Assembly (NCBI GenBank): GCA_027449865.1
Contig: DAIDKV010000148.1
Span: 47,160 to 111,159 of the forward strand
Length of the DNA: 64,000 bases
Source of the DNA: Planctomycetales bacterium
GTDB taxonomy: Bacteria > Planctomycetota > Planctomycetia > Isosphaerales > Isosphaeraceae
Direction of reading: 5' to 3'
Position 1 is the first letter of the stretch. Each line of letters begins with the position of its first letter. The translations under genes and the position numbers were made by a program. The notes under the pieces were generated by a model. That model had not been told where the DNA came from, did not search any database, and saw only the letters and a list, made by a program, of their open reading frames with translations. Shown in pieces: positions 52,992-60,954 of this stretch.

Positions 52992-54866
52992 ATGACAATA
53001 CGAATGTCGAGGACCATTGTCCTCGCCGCGGCCGGGCTGATGGTCCTGCCCTGGGCGCTTGCCTCCTCGATGGCGAGGGGCGAGGAGCCGAAGAAGCCGG
53101 AGCCGCCGAAGCCGAGGATCGCGGTCTTTCGTCTGACGGGCGATCTGACCGAACTTCCACCCAACGAGTCGTTCTCGATCGGCGCCGTCGGCGGAACCTC
53201 GCTCCGCGACCTGATCGAGCGGATGAAAAAGGCCGAGAAGGACGACGCGGTCAAGGCCGTCGTCTTCCTGCACGAGGCCGGATCGGTCGGAGCCGCGCAG
53301 GCTGAGGAACTTCGTGCCGCGATGGCCCGGCTCCGGGGTGTGGGTAAGGATGTCTACGCCCACGCCGATTCGCTCACCATGCGCGAATATGTGCTCCTCT
53401 CGGGCGCCACTCGGCTCAGCATCGTCCCGACGGCCGACGTCTGGGTCACGGGAATGTTCGGCGAGGCCCCCTATCTGCGCGGCCTGCTCGACAAGCTGGG
53501 CGTGAAACCCGAGTTCCTCCACTGTGGCGCCTACAAGAGCGCGGCCGAGGTCTACCTTCGCGACGGCCCGAGTCCCGAGGCCGAGGCCATGCAAAACTGG
53601 CTGATGGACAGTGCCTACACGACCGCCCTGAAGCTGATCGGAGAGGGGCGGAAGGTCTCCGCCGACCGCGCCCGCGAATGGGTTGACAACGGCCCCTACA
53701 CCGCCGAGAAGGCGAAAACCGCCGGACTGGTCGACGCCGTCGAGCATCGCCAGGACTTCGAGGCGGTCCTGAAGGCGAAGTACGGCAAGGATGTCGTCTT
53801 CGATCGAAAATACGGGAAGAAGGCGACACCGACCATCGACTTTTCCTCGCCGTTCGCCCTCTTCAAGGTCCTCGGCGAGATGATGGGCCAGGGCCAGAAG
53901 AAAGGCCCGTCGAAACCGGCGGTCGGGATTGTCTACGTCGAGGGACCGATCATGCTGGGCGGTGCCCAGCCCTCCCTTTTCGGCGAGGAATCGGCGCGGT
54001 CGTCCAGAATCCGGAAGGCTCTCGACGAGGCCGCACGCGACGATTCGATCAAGGCCGTCGTCCTGCGAGTCAACTCGCCGGGCGGCTCGGCGGTCGCCAG
54101 CGAGATCATCCTCGACGCCACCCGCCGCGTGAAGGCGAAGAAGCCGTTCGTCGTCTCGATGGGAAACGTCGCCGGTAGCGGTGGGTACTACGTCGCCTGC
54201 GCCTCGGATGTCATCTTCGCCGACGCCACCACCATCACCGCCTCGATCGGAGTCGTCGGCGGCAAGCTCGCGAGCGAGGCGATGTGGAAGAAGCTCGGAA
54301 TCACCTTCAAGAGCTACAAGCGCGGCCGGAACGCCGGCCTGCTGGCCTCCAGCGAGCCGTTCACTCCAGAAGAACGCGAGCGGCTCCAGGGCTGGATGGA
54401 CGAAATCTACGAGGTCTTCAAGGGACACGTGAAGAAAATCCGCGGCGATCGCCTGAAGAAGCCGATCGACGAGCTGGCCGGTGGCCGCGTCTTCACCGGC
54501 AAACAGGCGCTTGAGCTCGGACTGGTCGACCGAATTGGCGGACTCGGCGACGCGATCGCCTTCATTGCCGGCGAGGCCAAAATGACCGAGTATGAAACCC
54601 GACAGGTCCCCGCGCCGAAGAACTTCCTCGAACAGCTCATGGAAGAAGCCTCCGGAAATGCGGACGGCGGCCCGGGGCTCGACGCCCAGCTCGGTCGGGT
54701 CGCGGGCGGAAGAGTGGGTGCCTCGCTCGTCGATCTGGCGATGCCGATGATCGGCCACCTCGACCCCGCCAGGGTCGCCTCGGTCTGTGAGGCCCTCCGC
54801 CACCTGGAGTTGATCCGTCGCGAGGGCGTCATCCTGATGATGCCCGAGCACGCCATCCCTCGCTGA
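52992..54866 (+). CDS. sppA: signal peptide peptidase (S49 family), 67K type
   Basis: A 624-residue membrane-bound serine peptidase that degrades signal peptides after release. The start is ATG at 52992 with AGGAG about 11 bases upstream. Residues about 6-28 form an N-terminal export/anchor segment (RTIVLAAAGLMVLPWALASSMA). Two tandem S49 domains: in the first, Lys of the Ser-Lys dyad lies in HCGAYKSAAEVYL (about residue 180), and in the second, the nucleophile Ser lies in MGNVAGSGGYYVACASD. VKAVVLRVNSPGGSAVASEIIL belongs to the second domain. This arrangement is that of the E. coli type of SppA. The following gene encodes an exported glycosidase-like protein. Confidence 0.9.
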   Translation: MTIRMSRTIVLAAAGLMVLPWALASSMARGEEPKKPEPPKPRIAVFRLTGDLTELPPNESFSIGAVGGTSLRDLIERMKKAEKDDAVKAVVFLHEAGSVGAAQAEELRAAMARLRGVGKDVYAHADSLTMREYVLLSGATRLSIVPTADVWVTGMFGEAPYLRGLLDKLGVKPEFLHCGAYKSAAEVYLRDGPSPEAEAMQNWLMDSAYTTALKLIGEGRKVSADRAREWVDNGPYTAEKAKTAGLVDAVEHRQDFEAVLKAKYGKDVVFDRKYGKKATPTIDFSSPFALFKVLGEMMGQGQKKGPSKPAVGIVYVEGPIMLGGAQPSLFGEESARSSRIRKALDEAARDDSIKAVVLRVNSPGGSAVASEIILDATRRVKAKKPFVVSMGNVAGSGGYYVACASDVIFADATTITASIGVVGGKLASEAMWKKLGITFKSYKRGRNAGLLASSEPFTPEERERLQGWMDEIYEVFKGHVKKIRGDRLKKPIDELAGGRVFTGKQALELGLVDRIGGLGDAIAFIAGEAKMTEYETRQVPAPKNFLEQLMEEASGNADGGPGLDAQLGRVAGGRVGASLVDLAMPMIGHLDPARVASVCEALRHLELIRREGVILMMPEHAIPR

Positions 54867-55032
54867 TTGGGTCGCGCGGTCCAGGCCATCCTCCAGGTGG
54901 TCGAGACGCGGGCGAAAGCCTGGTACATTGGGATTCGGTCGCCGTGTCGATCCAGGACGCGGCGGCCGTGCCCGGCCTGGCCCGGTCCGATCCCGGCTCC
55001 CGACCGCTCTCCTTCGATCGGAGGACCCCGAC

Positions 55033-57300
55033 GTGTTCCGACGTGCCCAGATGCTCGACGCCTCGTTCCTCGCCACGCTCCTGCTCGCTCAAATCGCCGC
55101 GCCCGAGGCGCTGGCCCAATCCGCCCGATCGAGGTCCGCGGGTGGAACCTGGGCCTTTCAGCCCGCACCCGACACCTTCCGCCCCGAGGCCCTGCTCGAC
55201 CTGCGCTCGCTCAACGAAAAGCAGGCTGGCGAACACGGCTTCATCAAGCTCTCGCCCGACCGGAACAGCTTCGTTCGCGGCGACGACCAACCGATCCGCT
55301 TCTGGGCCGTCACCACCTACGTCCAGCGCGACCGGAGCCCGAGAGAGCTTGCCCATCACGCCCGATTCCTCGCCAAGCGTGGCGTCAACATGGTTCGCCT
55401 GCACGGGCACCTCGAATCCCACGACAAGAATTCCCGCTTCGGCGCCTCCGACCCGAAGGCCCTCGATCAGGCCTGGCAACTCGTCGCGGCGATGAAAAAG
55501 GAAGGCATCTACACATCGATCAGCCCCTACTGGGCCGCCGAGTTCAAGCCGGTCCCAACCTCGTGGGGAATCGAGGGATGGCCCGAGGACCAGCCTCCGC
55601 AAGGACTTCTCTTCTTCAACCCAAGGCTTCAGCAAGCCTACAAGTCGTGGCTGAAAGACCTGCTGGCCCGGCCCAATCCGCATACCGGAATCCCGCTCGC
55701 GAAGGACCCCGCCCTCGCGATGATCCACCTTCAGAACGAGGACAGCCTCCTGTTCTGGACCGAGCAGTCGATCAAGGGAAAGCAGCTTGAATTGCTGGGA
55801 AAGCAATTCGGCGACTGGGTCTCACAAAAGTATGGCTCGATCGCCGCGGCCCAGCGCGCCTGGCAAGGCGCCTCGATGAAGGAGGACAACCCGTCGCGCG
55901 GAATCCTCGGCATCCACATCATCTGGGAGCTCACCCAGGACCGACAGGGCGGCATGAAGAAGCGGCTCGACGACCAGCTTCACTTCCTCACCGAGACGAT
56001 GCACCGCTTCAACGCCGAGATCGAGCGATACCTGCGAGAGGATCTCGGATGTCGCCAGCTCATCAACGCGGGTAACTGGAAAACGGCCGACAACATCCGG
56101 CTCAACGACGCCGAGCGATGGTCGTACACCGCGAACGAGGTGATGGCTGTCAACCGGTATTACAGCCCGATCCATGTCGGTCCCGACAACGGGTGGCGGA
56201 TCGACCGGGGAGATCAGTTCGTCGATTCCTCGGTGCTGCTCGACCCGCGCGCCTTCCCGCTCGCGATCCGGCAGGTTCGCGGCTATCCGATGATGATCAC
56301 CGAGACCCACTGGGTTCCGCCGATGAGCTACCAGGCCGAGGCCCCTCTGCTCACCGCCGCCTACCAGTCGCTCACCGGGCTCGACATCGTCTACTGGTTC
56401 TCGACCGGCGAAACCGAGTGGTCCAACCAGGACCGGGCCGAGTGGGACTCGGCCTCTCGGGCCAAGTGGTCCATCGCCACGCCCGAGATGCTCGGCCAGT
56501 TCCCTGCCGCCGCCCTGCTCTTCCGTCGGGGCGACCTGAAGGCCGGCGCACCCGCCGTCACCGAGCACCGAAGCCTCGACCAGATCTGGGAGCGTGTCCC
56601 ACCGATCATCGCCGAGGATCCCGGATACGACCCCAACCGTGACCTCGGCGACGCCCCCAAACGCGCCCACCTCGCAAACGGCGTCGACCCGCTCGCCTAT
56701 CTCGTCGGACCCGTTGAGGTCTCCTACGGCTCCGACCCAAACCAGACGAAGGTCGCCGACCTTTCCCGCTTCATCAACCGCGAGAAAAAGATCGTCCGAA
56801 GCAACACCGGCGAGCTCTTCTGGGATTACGGCCATGGATTTTTCGCGATCAACGCCCCGACCGCGCAGGGAGTCGTCGGATTCCTCGAAAAACTCGGTCC
56901 GATCGTCCTGCGCGACCTGAGCTTCCGATCCGAAAATGAATACGCGGCGATCGTCGCGGTCTCGATGGATGGCCTGCCGCTCGCGAAGAGCGTGAAGGTT
57001 CTGGTTCAGGTCGGGACCCGAGCCCGGCCGACCGGCTGGGTCGACCGCGAGGCGACCTTCCCGATCGACGGAGGCAAGACCACCATCCACGGCCGTCGGA
57101 TCGAGTCGACCGGCAAGATGCCCTGGGCGATCGCGGCGACCGAGGCGACGATCCTCATCCGCAACCCCAACCTCACCCGCGCGATCCCGCTCGATCCCAA
57201 CGGATACCCACGCGGTACGGCGACAGTCCGCCGCAAGTCCGACTCGATCGAGGTCGACCTCCCCCGATCCGCGCTTTACGTCGTCCTGGTGGATCACTGA
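55033..57300 (+). CDS. exported glycosidase-like protein of GH-A (TIM-barrel) type
   Basis: A 755-residue protein. The start is GTG at 55033, since GGAGG lies eight bases upstream and the resulting N-terminus FRRAQMLDASFLATLLLAQIAAPEALA is a good signal peptide; an ATG at 55051 is an alternative. RFWAVTTYVQRD, FLAKRGVNMVRLHGH and SISPYWAAEF are as in GH5/GH2-like clan GH-A barrels. Candidate catalytic residues are the Glu of MIHLQNEDSLLFW (Asn-Glu pair, acid/base) and that of MMITETHW (nucleophile). The C-terminal 150 residues are beta-rich (AIVAVSMDGLPLAKSVKVLVQVG). The exact family is not recognised. The WD40 gene follows 21 bases later, so they are likely co-transcribed. Confidence 0.72.
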   Translation: MFRRAQMLDASFLATLLLAQIAAPEALAQSARSRSAGGTWAFQPAPDTFRPEALLDLRSLNEKQAGEHGFIKLSPDRNSFVRGDDQPIRFWAVTTYVQRDRSPRELAHHARFLAKRGVNMVRLHGHLESHDKNSRFGASDPKALDQAWQLVAAMKKEGIYTSISPYWAAEFKPVPTSWGIEGWPEDQPPQGLLFFNPRLQQAYKSWLKDLLARPNPHTGIPLAKDPALAMIHLQNEDSLLFWTEQSIKGKQLELLGKQFGDWVSQKYGSIAAAQRAWQGASMKEDNPSRGILGIHIIWELTQDRQGGMKKRLDDQLHFLTETMHRFNAEIERYLREDLGCRQLINAGNWKTADNIRLNDAERWSYTANEVMAVNRYYSPIHVGPDNGWRIDRGDQFVDSSVLLDPRAFPLAIRQVRGYPMMITETHWVPPMSYQAEAPLLTAAYQSLTGLDIVYWFSTGETEWSNQDRAEWDSASRAKWSIATPEMLGQFPAAALLFRRGDLKAGAPAVTEHRSLDQIWERVPPIIAEDPGYDPNRDLGDAPKRAHLANGVDPLAYLVGPVEVSYGSDPNQTKVADLSRFINREKKIVRSNTGELFWDYGHGFFAINAPTAQGVVGFLEKLGPIVLRDLSFRSENEYAAIVAVSMDGLPLAKSVKVLVQVGTRARPTGWVDREATFPIDGGKTTIHGRRIESTGKMPWAIAATEATILIRNPNLTRAIPLDPNGYPRGTATVRRKSDSIEVDLPRSALYVVLVDH

Positions 57301-57321
57301 GGCTCCTCGCGGAGAAATCTC

Positions 57322-58293
57322 ATGACGACTGACACCTTCCGCCCGATCGGGAGCCTCGAAGGCCACACCGAGCCCGTTTACTCGGTCGCCTGGGCCCCCG
57401 ACGGCCGGACGATCGCGACCGCCGGCCTCGACGACACCGTTCGCCTCTGGGACGCATCGACGCGGAAAGAAATCCGCAAGTACGAGGGCCACACAAAAAT
57501 CGTCACCGCGGTCGCGATCGCGCCCGACGGAAAATCCATCCTCTCCGGCTCGGGCGATAACTCGGCAAAACTCTGGGCCTACCCCGGAACCGAGCCGGCG
57601 AAGGAGGATCCGAAGGCAAAGGCGAATGCGAAGGCAAAGCCGACGCCGCCAGGTCTGATCCGTACGTTCTCGGGCCACTCAGGCGGGCTTTATGGCGTCG
57701 CCTATCATCCCGAGGGCCAGCGAATCGCGACCTGCGCCTCGGACAAAACCGCTCGGATCTGGGACCTCGCGAAGGGGACCCAGATCCGATCGATCACGGC
57801 TCATGCAGCGATCGTTTATGGTATCGCCTTCGCGCCGAAGGGAGACATCCTCGCTACCTCGGGCGACGACAAGCTCATCAAGCTCTGGAAGGTCGAGGAT
57901 GGCAAGGAGGTCCGCAAGATCGAGGTACACGAAGCGCCGGTTTATGCGATCGCGTACCGTCCGGATGGAAAGGCGATCGCCTCCGGATCCTCCGACCGAA
58001 CGGTCCGGATCTGGAATCCCGAGGACGGCAAGGGTCTCCACAAGCTGGAGGGCCATACCGGTGACGTGTACTCGGTCGCCTGGAGCCGGGACGGCCGATG
58101 GCTCGCCTCGGTCGACAATGCGGGAATCCTGATCGTCTGGAATGCCAGCGCGGGGAAGCCGGCCGGGCGGCATCGGATCGCGTCGAGGGTTCTGACCTAC
58201 TCCGTCGCCTGGAGCCCCGACAGCTCCACGCTCGCCGTCGCCGGCTCCGACGGCAAAACACACCTCCTCACGGTGCATTTTCCGACCGCCTGA
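57322..58293 (+). CDS. WD40-repeat beta-propeller protein
   Basis: A 323-residue protein made of seven WD40 repeats. The blades are easily seen from the repeated motif GH-x-x-x-V-x-x-x-A-x-x-P-D-G ... x-D-x-T-x-R-L-W, for example EGHTEPVYSVAWAPDGRTIA and SDKTARIWDLAKG. The first and last blades close the ring. A Lys/Ala/Pro-rich insertion (KEDPKAKANAKAKPTPP) breaks the loop between blades 2 and 3. No other domain, signal peptide or enzyme motif is present. Such propellers are scaffold or ligand-binding modules. ATG follows a GGAGA box. It lies 21 bases after the glycosidase-like gene. Confidence 0.9.
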   Translation: MTTDTFRPIGSLEGHTEPVYSVAWAPDGRTIATAGLDDTVRLWDASTRKEIRKYEGHTKIVTAVAIAPDGKSILSGSGDNSAKLWAYPGTEPAKEDPKAKANAKAKPTPPGLIRTFSGHSGGLYGVAYHPEGQRIATCASDKTARIWDLAKGTQIRSITAHAAIVYGIAFAPKGDILATSGDDKLIKLWKVEDGKEVRKIEVHEAPVYAIAYRPDGKAIASGSSDRTVRIWNPEDGKGLHKLEGHTGDVYSVAWSRDGRWLASVDNAGILIVWNASAGKPAGRHRIASRVLTYSVAWSPDSSTLAVAGSDGKTHLLTVHFPTA

Positions 58294-58305
58294 CGCGACA
58301 GAACC

Positions 58306-58340
58306 TTATTTGTTATTTGTTATTTCTAATTTGTTACTTG
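58306..58340. repeat. five tandem 7-mers (TTATTTG type)
   Basis: The units are TTATTTG, TTATTTG, TTATTTC, TAATTTG and TTACTTG in a row, a sharp A/T island just after the WD40 gene. The heptamer length is like short tandem repeats known from other bacteria. Confidence 0.7.
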
Positions 58341-58464
58341 TATAGGAGTTACGTGGTTGAGGTTCTGGGAGGACACGCCTGTCGCTTTCGGTTGTCTGAG
58401 CGGAAAGGGCCTACGTCATCGTCTTTCCGGCTCAAAACGACCGATCCGCATCCCTGCCCGACCT

Positions 58465-59328
58465 TCACGATTCGAGCCATCCTCGAACCTGTTCCCAGAG
58501 CCTGGTCGTGATCGGCCCGGGCGCCGGAAACTCCGTTTCCAGGAGCCGGCTCACAGGCTGCATGCCCCGGACCGAGTTCGTGAGGAAAGCCTCCTCGAAA
58601 CCGGCGATTTGCTCGATCCGAATCGCCCCCTCGACGACCTCGATCCCGACCGCCCGCGCCCGATCGATCACGGCCGACCGCATCACGCCGGGGAGGATCG
58701 GCAGGTCGGTTGATGGCGTGACGAGCCGCCCTTCTCGAATGAGGAAGAGGTTCGAGCGGATCCCCTCGCAGAACCGGCCGTCGGGCGTCACGGTAAGCAC
58801 CTCATCCGCTCCCTCGGCCGTCGCGCGTTCCTGCTCGATCCTGCGCCGCCAGTAGTTGAGGGTCTTGTGCCGGGCGAGGGGATCGTCGGGATCGGCGAGG
58901 ATGGTTCGGAGGATCCGCGCCCCGGCCGGATTCCCCGGGAGCAGGCGGACGGCCGTCATCCAGAGGGCGGAATCGCGGGACCGGCACAACCCCGGCGCCG
59001 GGCCTCCGGTGAGGACAAGGCGTAGCCTCATGTCGGGGACATCGAGCGGGACATACTCGGCCTCGCGGGCCTCGCGGCGAAGGGCGGATTCGACCTCGCG
59101 GGCCAGCTCGCACACCGCCACCTCGTCGGGCCAGTCCCCCGGATCGACGGTCAGGCCCAGCTCCCGAGCCGACCGACGCATCCGATCGAGGTGGCGGCCC
59201 AGCAGTCTCGGCTGCCCCTTCCAGGTGCGGAACGTCTCGAACAGCCCGAGCCCGTGCTCGAACGTCCGATCCAGCGCTTCGATCTTCACGGCCTCGTCGG
59301 GGACGATCGCGCCGCGGAACCAGATCAT
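58465..59328 (-). CDS. pabC: class IV aminotransferase, probable aminodeoxychorismate lyase
   Basis: A 287-residue PLP enzyme of fold type IV. The Schiff-base Lys is in ARHKTLNYWRRRIE, the form typical for PabC and branched-chain aminotransferases. Other motifs are DRTFEHGLGLFETFRTWKGQP at the N-terminus and RFCEGIRSNLFLI and TNSVRGMQPVSR near the end. ATG at 59328 overlaps the pabB stop (ATGA), so both are translated together. With PabB it would turn chorismate into 4-aminobenzoate for folate synthesis (PabA is not in the window). A D-amino-acid or branched-chain transaminase cannot be fully excluded, but the context favours PabC. Confidence 0.82.
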   Translation of the reverse strand: MIWFRGAIVPDEAVKIEALDRTFEHGLGLFETFRTWKGQPRLLGRHLDRMRRSARELGLTVDPGDWPDEVAVCELAREVESALRREAREAEYVPLDVPDMRLRLVLTGGPAPGLCRSRDSALWMTAVRLLPGNPAGARILRTILADPDDPLARHKTLNYWRRRIEQERATAEGADEVLTVTPDGRFCEGIRSNLFLIREGRLVTPSTDLPILPGVMRSAVIDRARAVGIEVVEGAIRIEQIAGFEEAFLTNSVRGMQPVSRLLETEFPAPGPITTRLWEQVRGWLES

Positions 59329-60743
59329 GGCTCGATCCCTCCTTCGAGGACACCGCGAAGCGCCCGTCCCTTGGCGAGCGTCTCCTCGTACTCCGCCTCC
59401 GGATCCGAGTCGGTGACAATCCCGCCGCCAACCTGGTAACTCAGTCGATCCCCATCGACGAGGATCGTCCGGATCGCGATGTTGAACGCGCTCGAACCGC
59501 CCCGGCTCAGGTATCCGATGGCGCCGGTGTAGAGGCTCCGGCAGTTCCGTTCGAGTTCGTCGATGATCTCCATCGCCCGGATCTTGGGCGCCCCGGTAAT
59601 CGACCCGCCCGGGAACATCGCCCGAATCACATCCACGGCGCCGACCTCGGGACACAGCCGCCCCTCGACCGTCGCGACAAGGTGATGCACCTGGGCGAAG
59701 CTTTCGACCGTCAGCGCGTCGCGGACGACCACCGACCCATACCGGCAGACCCGCCCCAGGTCGTTGCGTTCGAGGTCAACGATCATGGTCAGCTCGGCGC
59801 GGTCCTTGGGCGAGTCGGCCAGCTCGCTCGCGAGCGCGGCGTCTTCCTCGGGCAAACGACCGCGGGGCCGCGTTCCCTTGATGGGTCGGGTGACGATCCG
59901 ATCGCCTCGCGTCTGGTAAAACCACTCCGGACTCGCCGAGACGACCGCCTGATGGTCCCATCGGAGCATCGCCGAGAACGGCGCGGGGCTCCGGTCGCGG
60001 AGGGACAAAAAGAGGGCCAGCGGGTCGACCTCGCCTCTCGCCTCGAACCGCTGCGAGAGGTTCACCTGAAAGACATCGCCGGCCGCGATGTATTCGAGCA
60101 CACTCCGCACCGTCGCGACGTACTCCTCCCGAGTGAACGACGAGACGAGTGGCCCCACCCGGATCGGATCGAGGCCCGATCGAGGCGCGGCTTCGATTTC
60201 GCGAACCCATCTCTCGGATCGACGCTCCGTCGCGATCGACCCCTCGCCGGTCAGATCCCAGGCGAGCACGCGAACGCGACCGGTCCTCGCATCATGAACG
60301 ACCGCGGTATCGTACAGTCCCATCCGGATATCGGGGATGCAGGAGTCCCGAGCCGACCGACGAGGCAAACGCTCCAGCCGAGGCGCCAGATCGTAGCCGA
60401 GCAATCCGATCAACCCCCCTTGAAACGGCGATTCATGGGGATCGGGTTCATCGGCCGAATCCGCGAGTCCGAACCGTCGGACGAGCCGATCGAGAGCCCC
60501 GAGCGGATCGTCCGAGCCCGCCTCGATCGTCTCACCCTCGCCGATGATCGACCACCCCTCATCGACGGCCTCGAAGACCAGCCGGGGCCGAGCGGTGTAA
60601 ATGCTCCACCGGGCGTCGTCGCCCGACCCACCGCGACTCTCCAGAATCGCCGGACAATCCCAGATCCCAACGGTTCCGGCCAGTCGATCGGCGGGGATAT
60701 CGAGGTCTTTCCCAACGGCATCGGTTCGAAGGCGGATCGTCAC
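59325..60743 (-). CDS. pabB: aminodeoxychorismate synthase component I
   Basis: A 472-residue chorismate-binding enzyme. The N-terminal half has the anthranilate-synthase-like domain with SPFQGGLIGLLGYDLAPRLE. The catalytic half has ASPEWFYQTRGDRIVTRPIKGTRPRG, with the Lys of PIKGT that is typical for PabB rather than TrpE; then HHLVATVEGRL, FPGGSITGAPKIRAMEIIDELE and GAIGYLSRGGSSAFNIAIRT. The enzyme makes aminodeoxychorismate from chorismate with ammonia delivered by PabA. The following gene overlaps its stop by four bases. The upstream neighbour on the same strand is the NtrC-type regulator, 211 bases away with a palindrome between. Confidence 0.92.
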   Translation of the reverse strand: MTIRLRTDAVGKDLDIPADRLAGTVGIWDCPAILESRGGSGDDARWSIYTARPRLVFEAVDEGWSIIGEGETIEAGSDDPLGALDRLVRRFGLADSADEPDPHESPFQGGLIGLLGYDLAPRLERLPRRSARDSCIPDIRMGLYDTAVVHDARTGRVRVLAWDLTGEGSIATERRSERWVREIEAAPRSGLDPIRVGPLVSSFTREEYVATVRSVLEYIAAGDVFQVNLSQRFEARGEVDPLALFLSLRDRSPAPFSAMLRWDHQAVVSASPEWFYQTRGDRIVTRPIKGTRPRGRLPEEDAALASELADSPKDRAELTMIVDLERNDLGRVCRYGSVVVRDALTVESFAQVHHLVATVEGRLCPEVGAVDVIRAMFPGGSITGAPKIRAMEIIDELERNCRSLYTGAIGYLSRGGSSAFNIAIRTILVDGDRLSYQVGGGIVTDSDPEAEYEETLAKGRALRGVLEGGIEP

Positions 60744-60788
60744 GGCAGTCCTCTAGGAGCGCGTTACCGTTGGATGGCCGATGTCTCC

Positions 60789-60851
60789 TACCAACCCGAC
60801 GCGCCAGCGAGGTTTTCGAGTCGGAACCCTCGCTGGCGCGTCGGGTTGGTA
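60789..60851. repeat. palindromic dispersed repeat with perfect 24-bp arms
   Basis: Two 24-base arms (60789-60812 and 60828-60851) are perfect inverted copies with a 15-base loop. The arms start with TACCAACCCGACGCGCCAGC. Translation of such elements gives 'PTRRASEG' and 'RWRVGLV' peptides that I know as spurious ORFs in planctomycete genomes, so it is probably multi-copy. A transcript would form a very stable hairpin. Confidence 0.75.
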
Positions 60852-60954
60852 TGAAGAGTCCGCTCCCACCGGCATCGTCCATGCAACCGTCAAGTGTTCT
60901 AGCGAACGGCTCCGCCTTTTTTGAAAACGACGGCTTCCGTTGGCAAGCCGTGGG

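Noticed and set aside
52971..55076. Long open reading frame of 701 codons on the minus strand
   Set aside because: Antisense to sppA; no recognisable motif.
58375..58464. Short frame with RFWEDTPVAFGCLSGKG after the WD40 gene
   Set aside because: It has no start signal of its own and overlaps the 3' end of pabC in other frames; it may be part of a repeat, but I saw no second copy.
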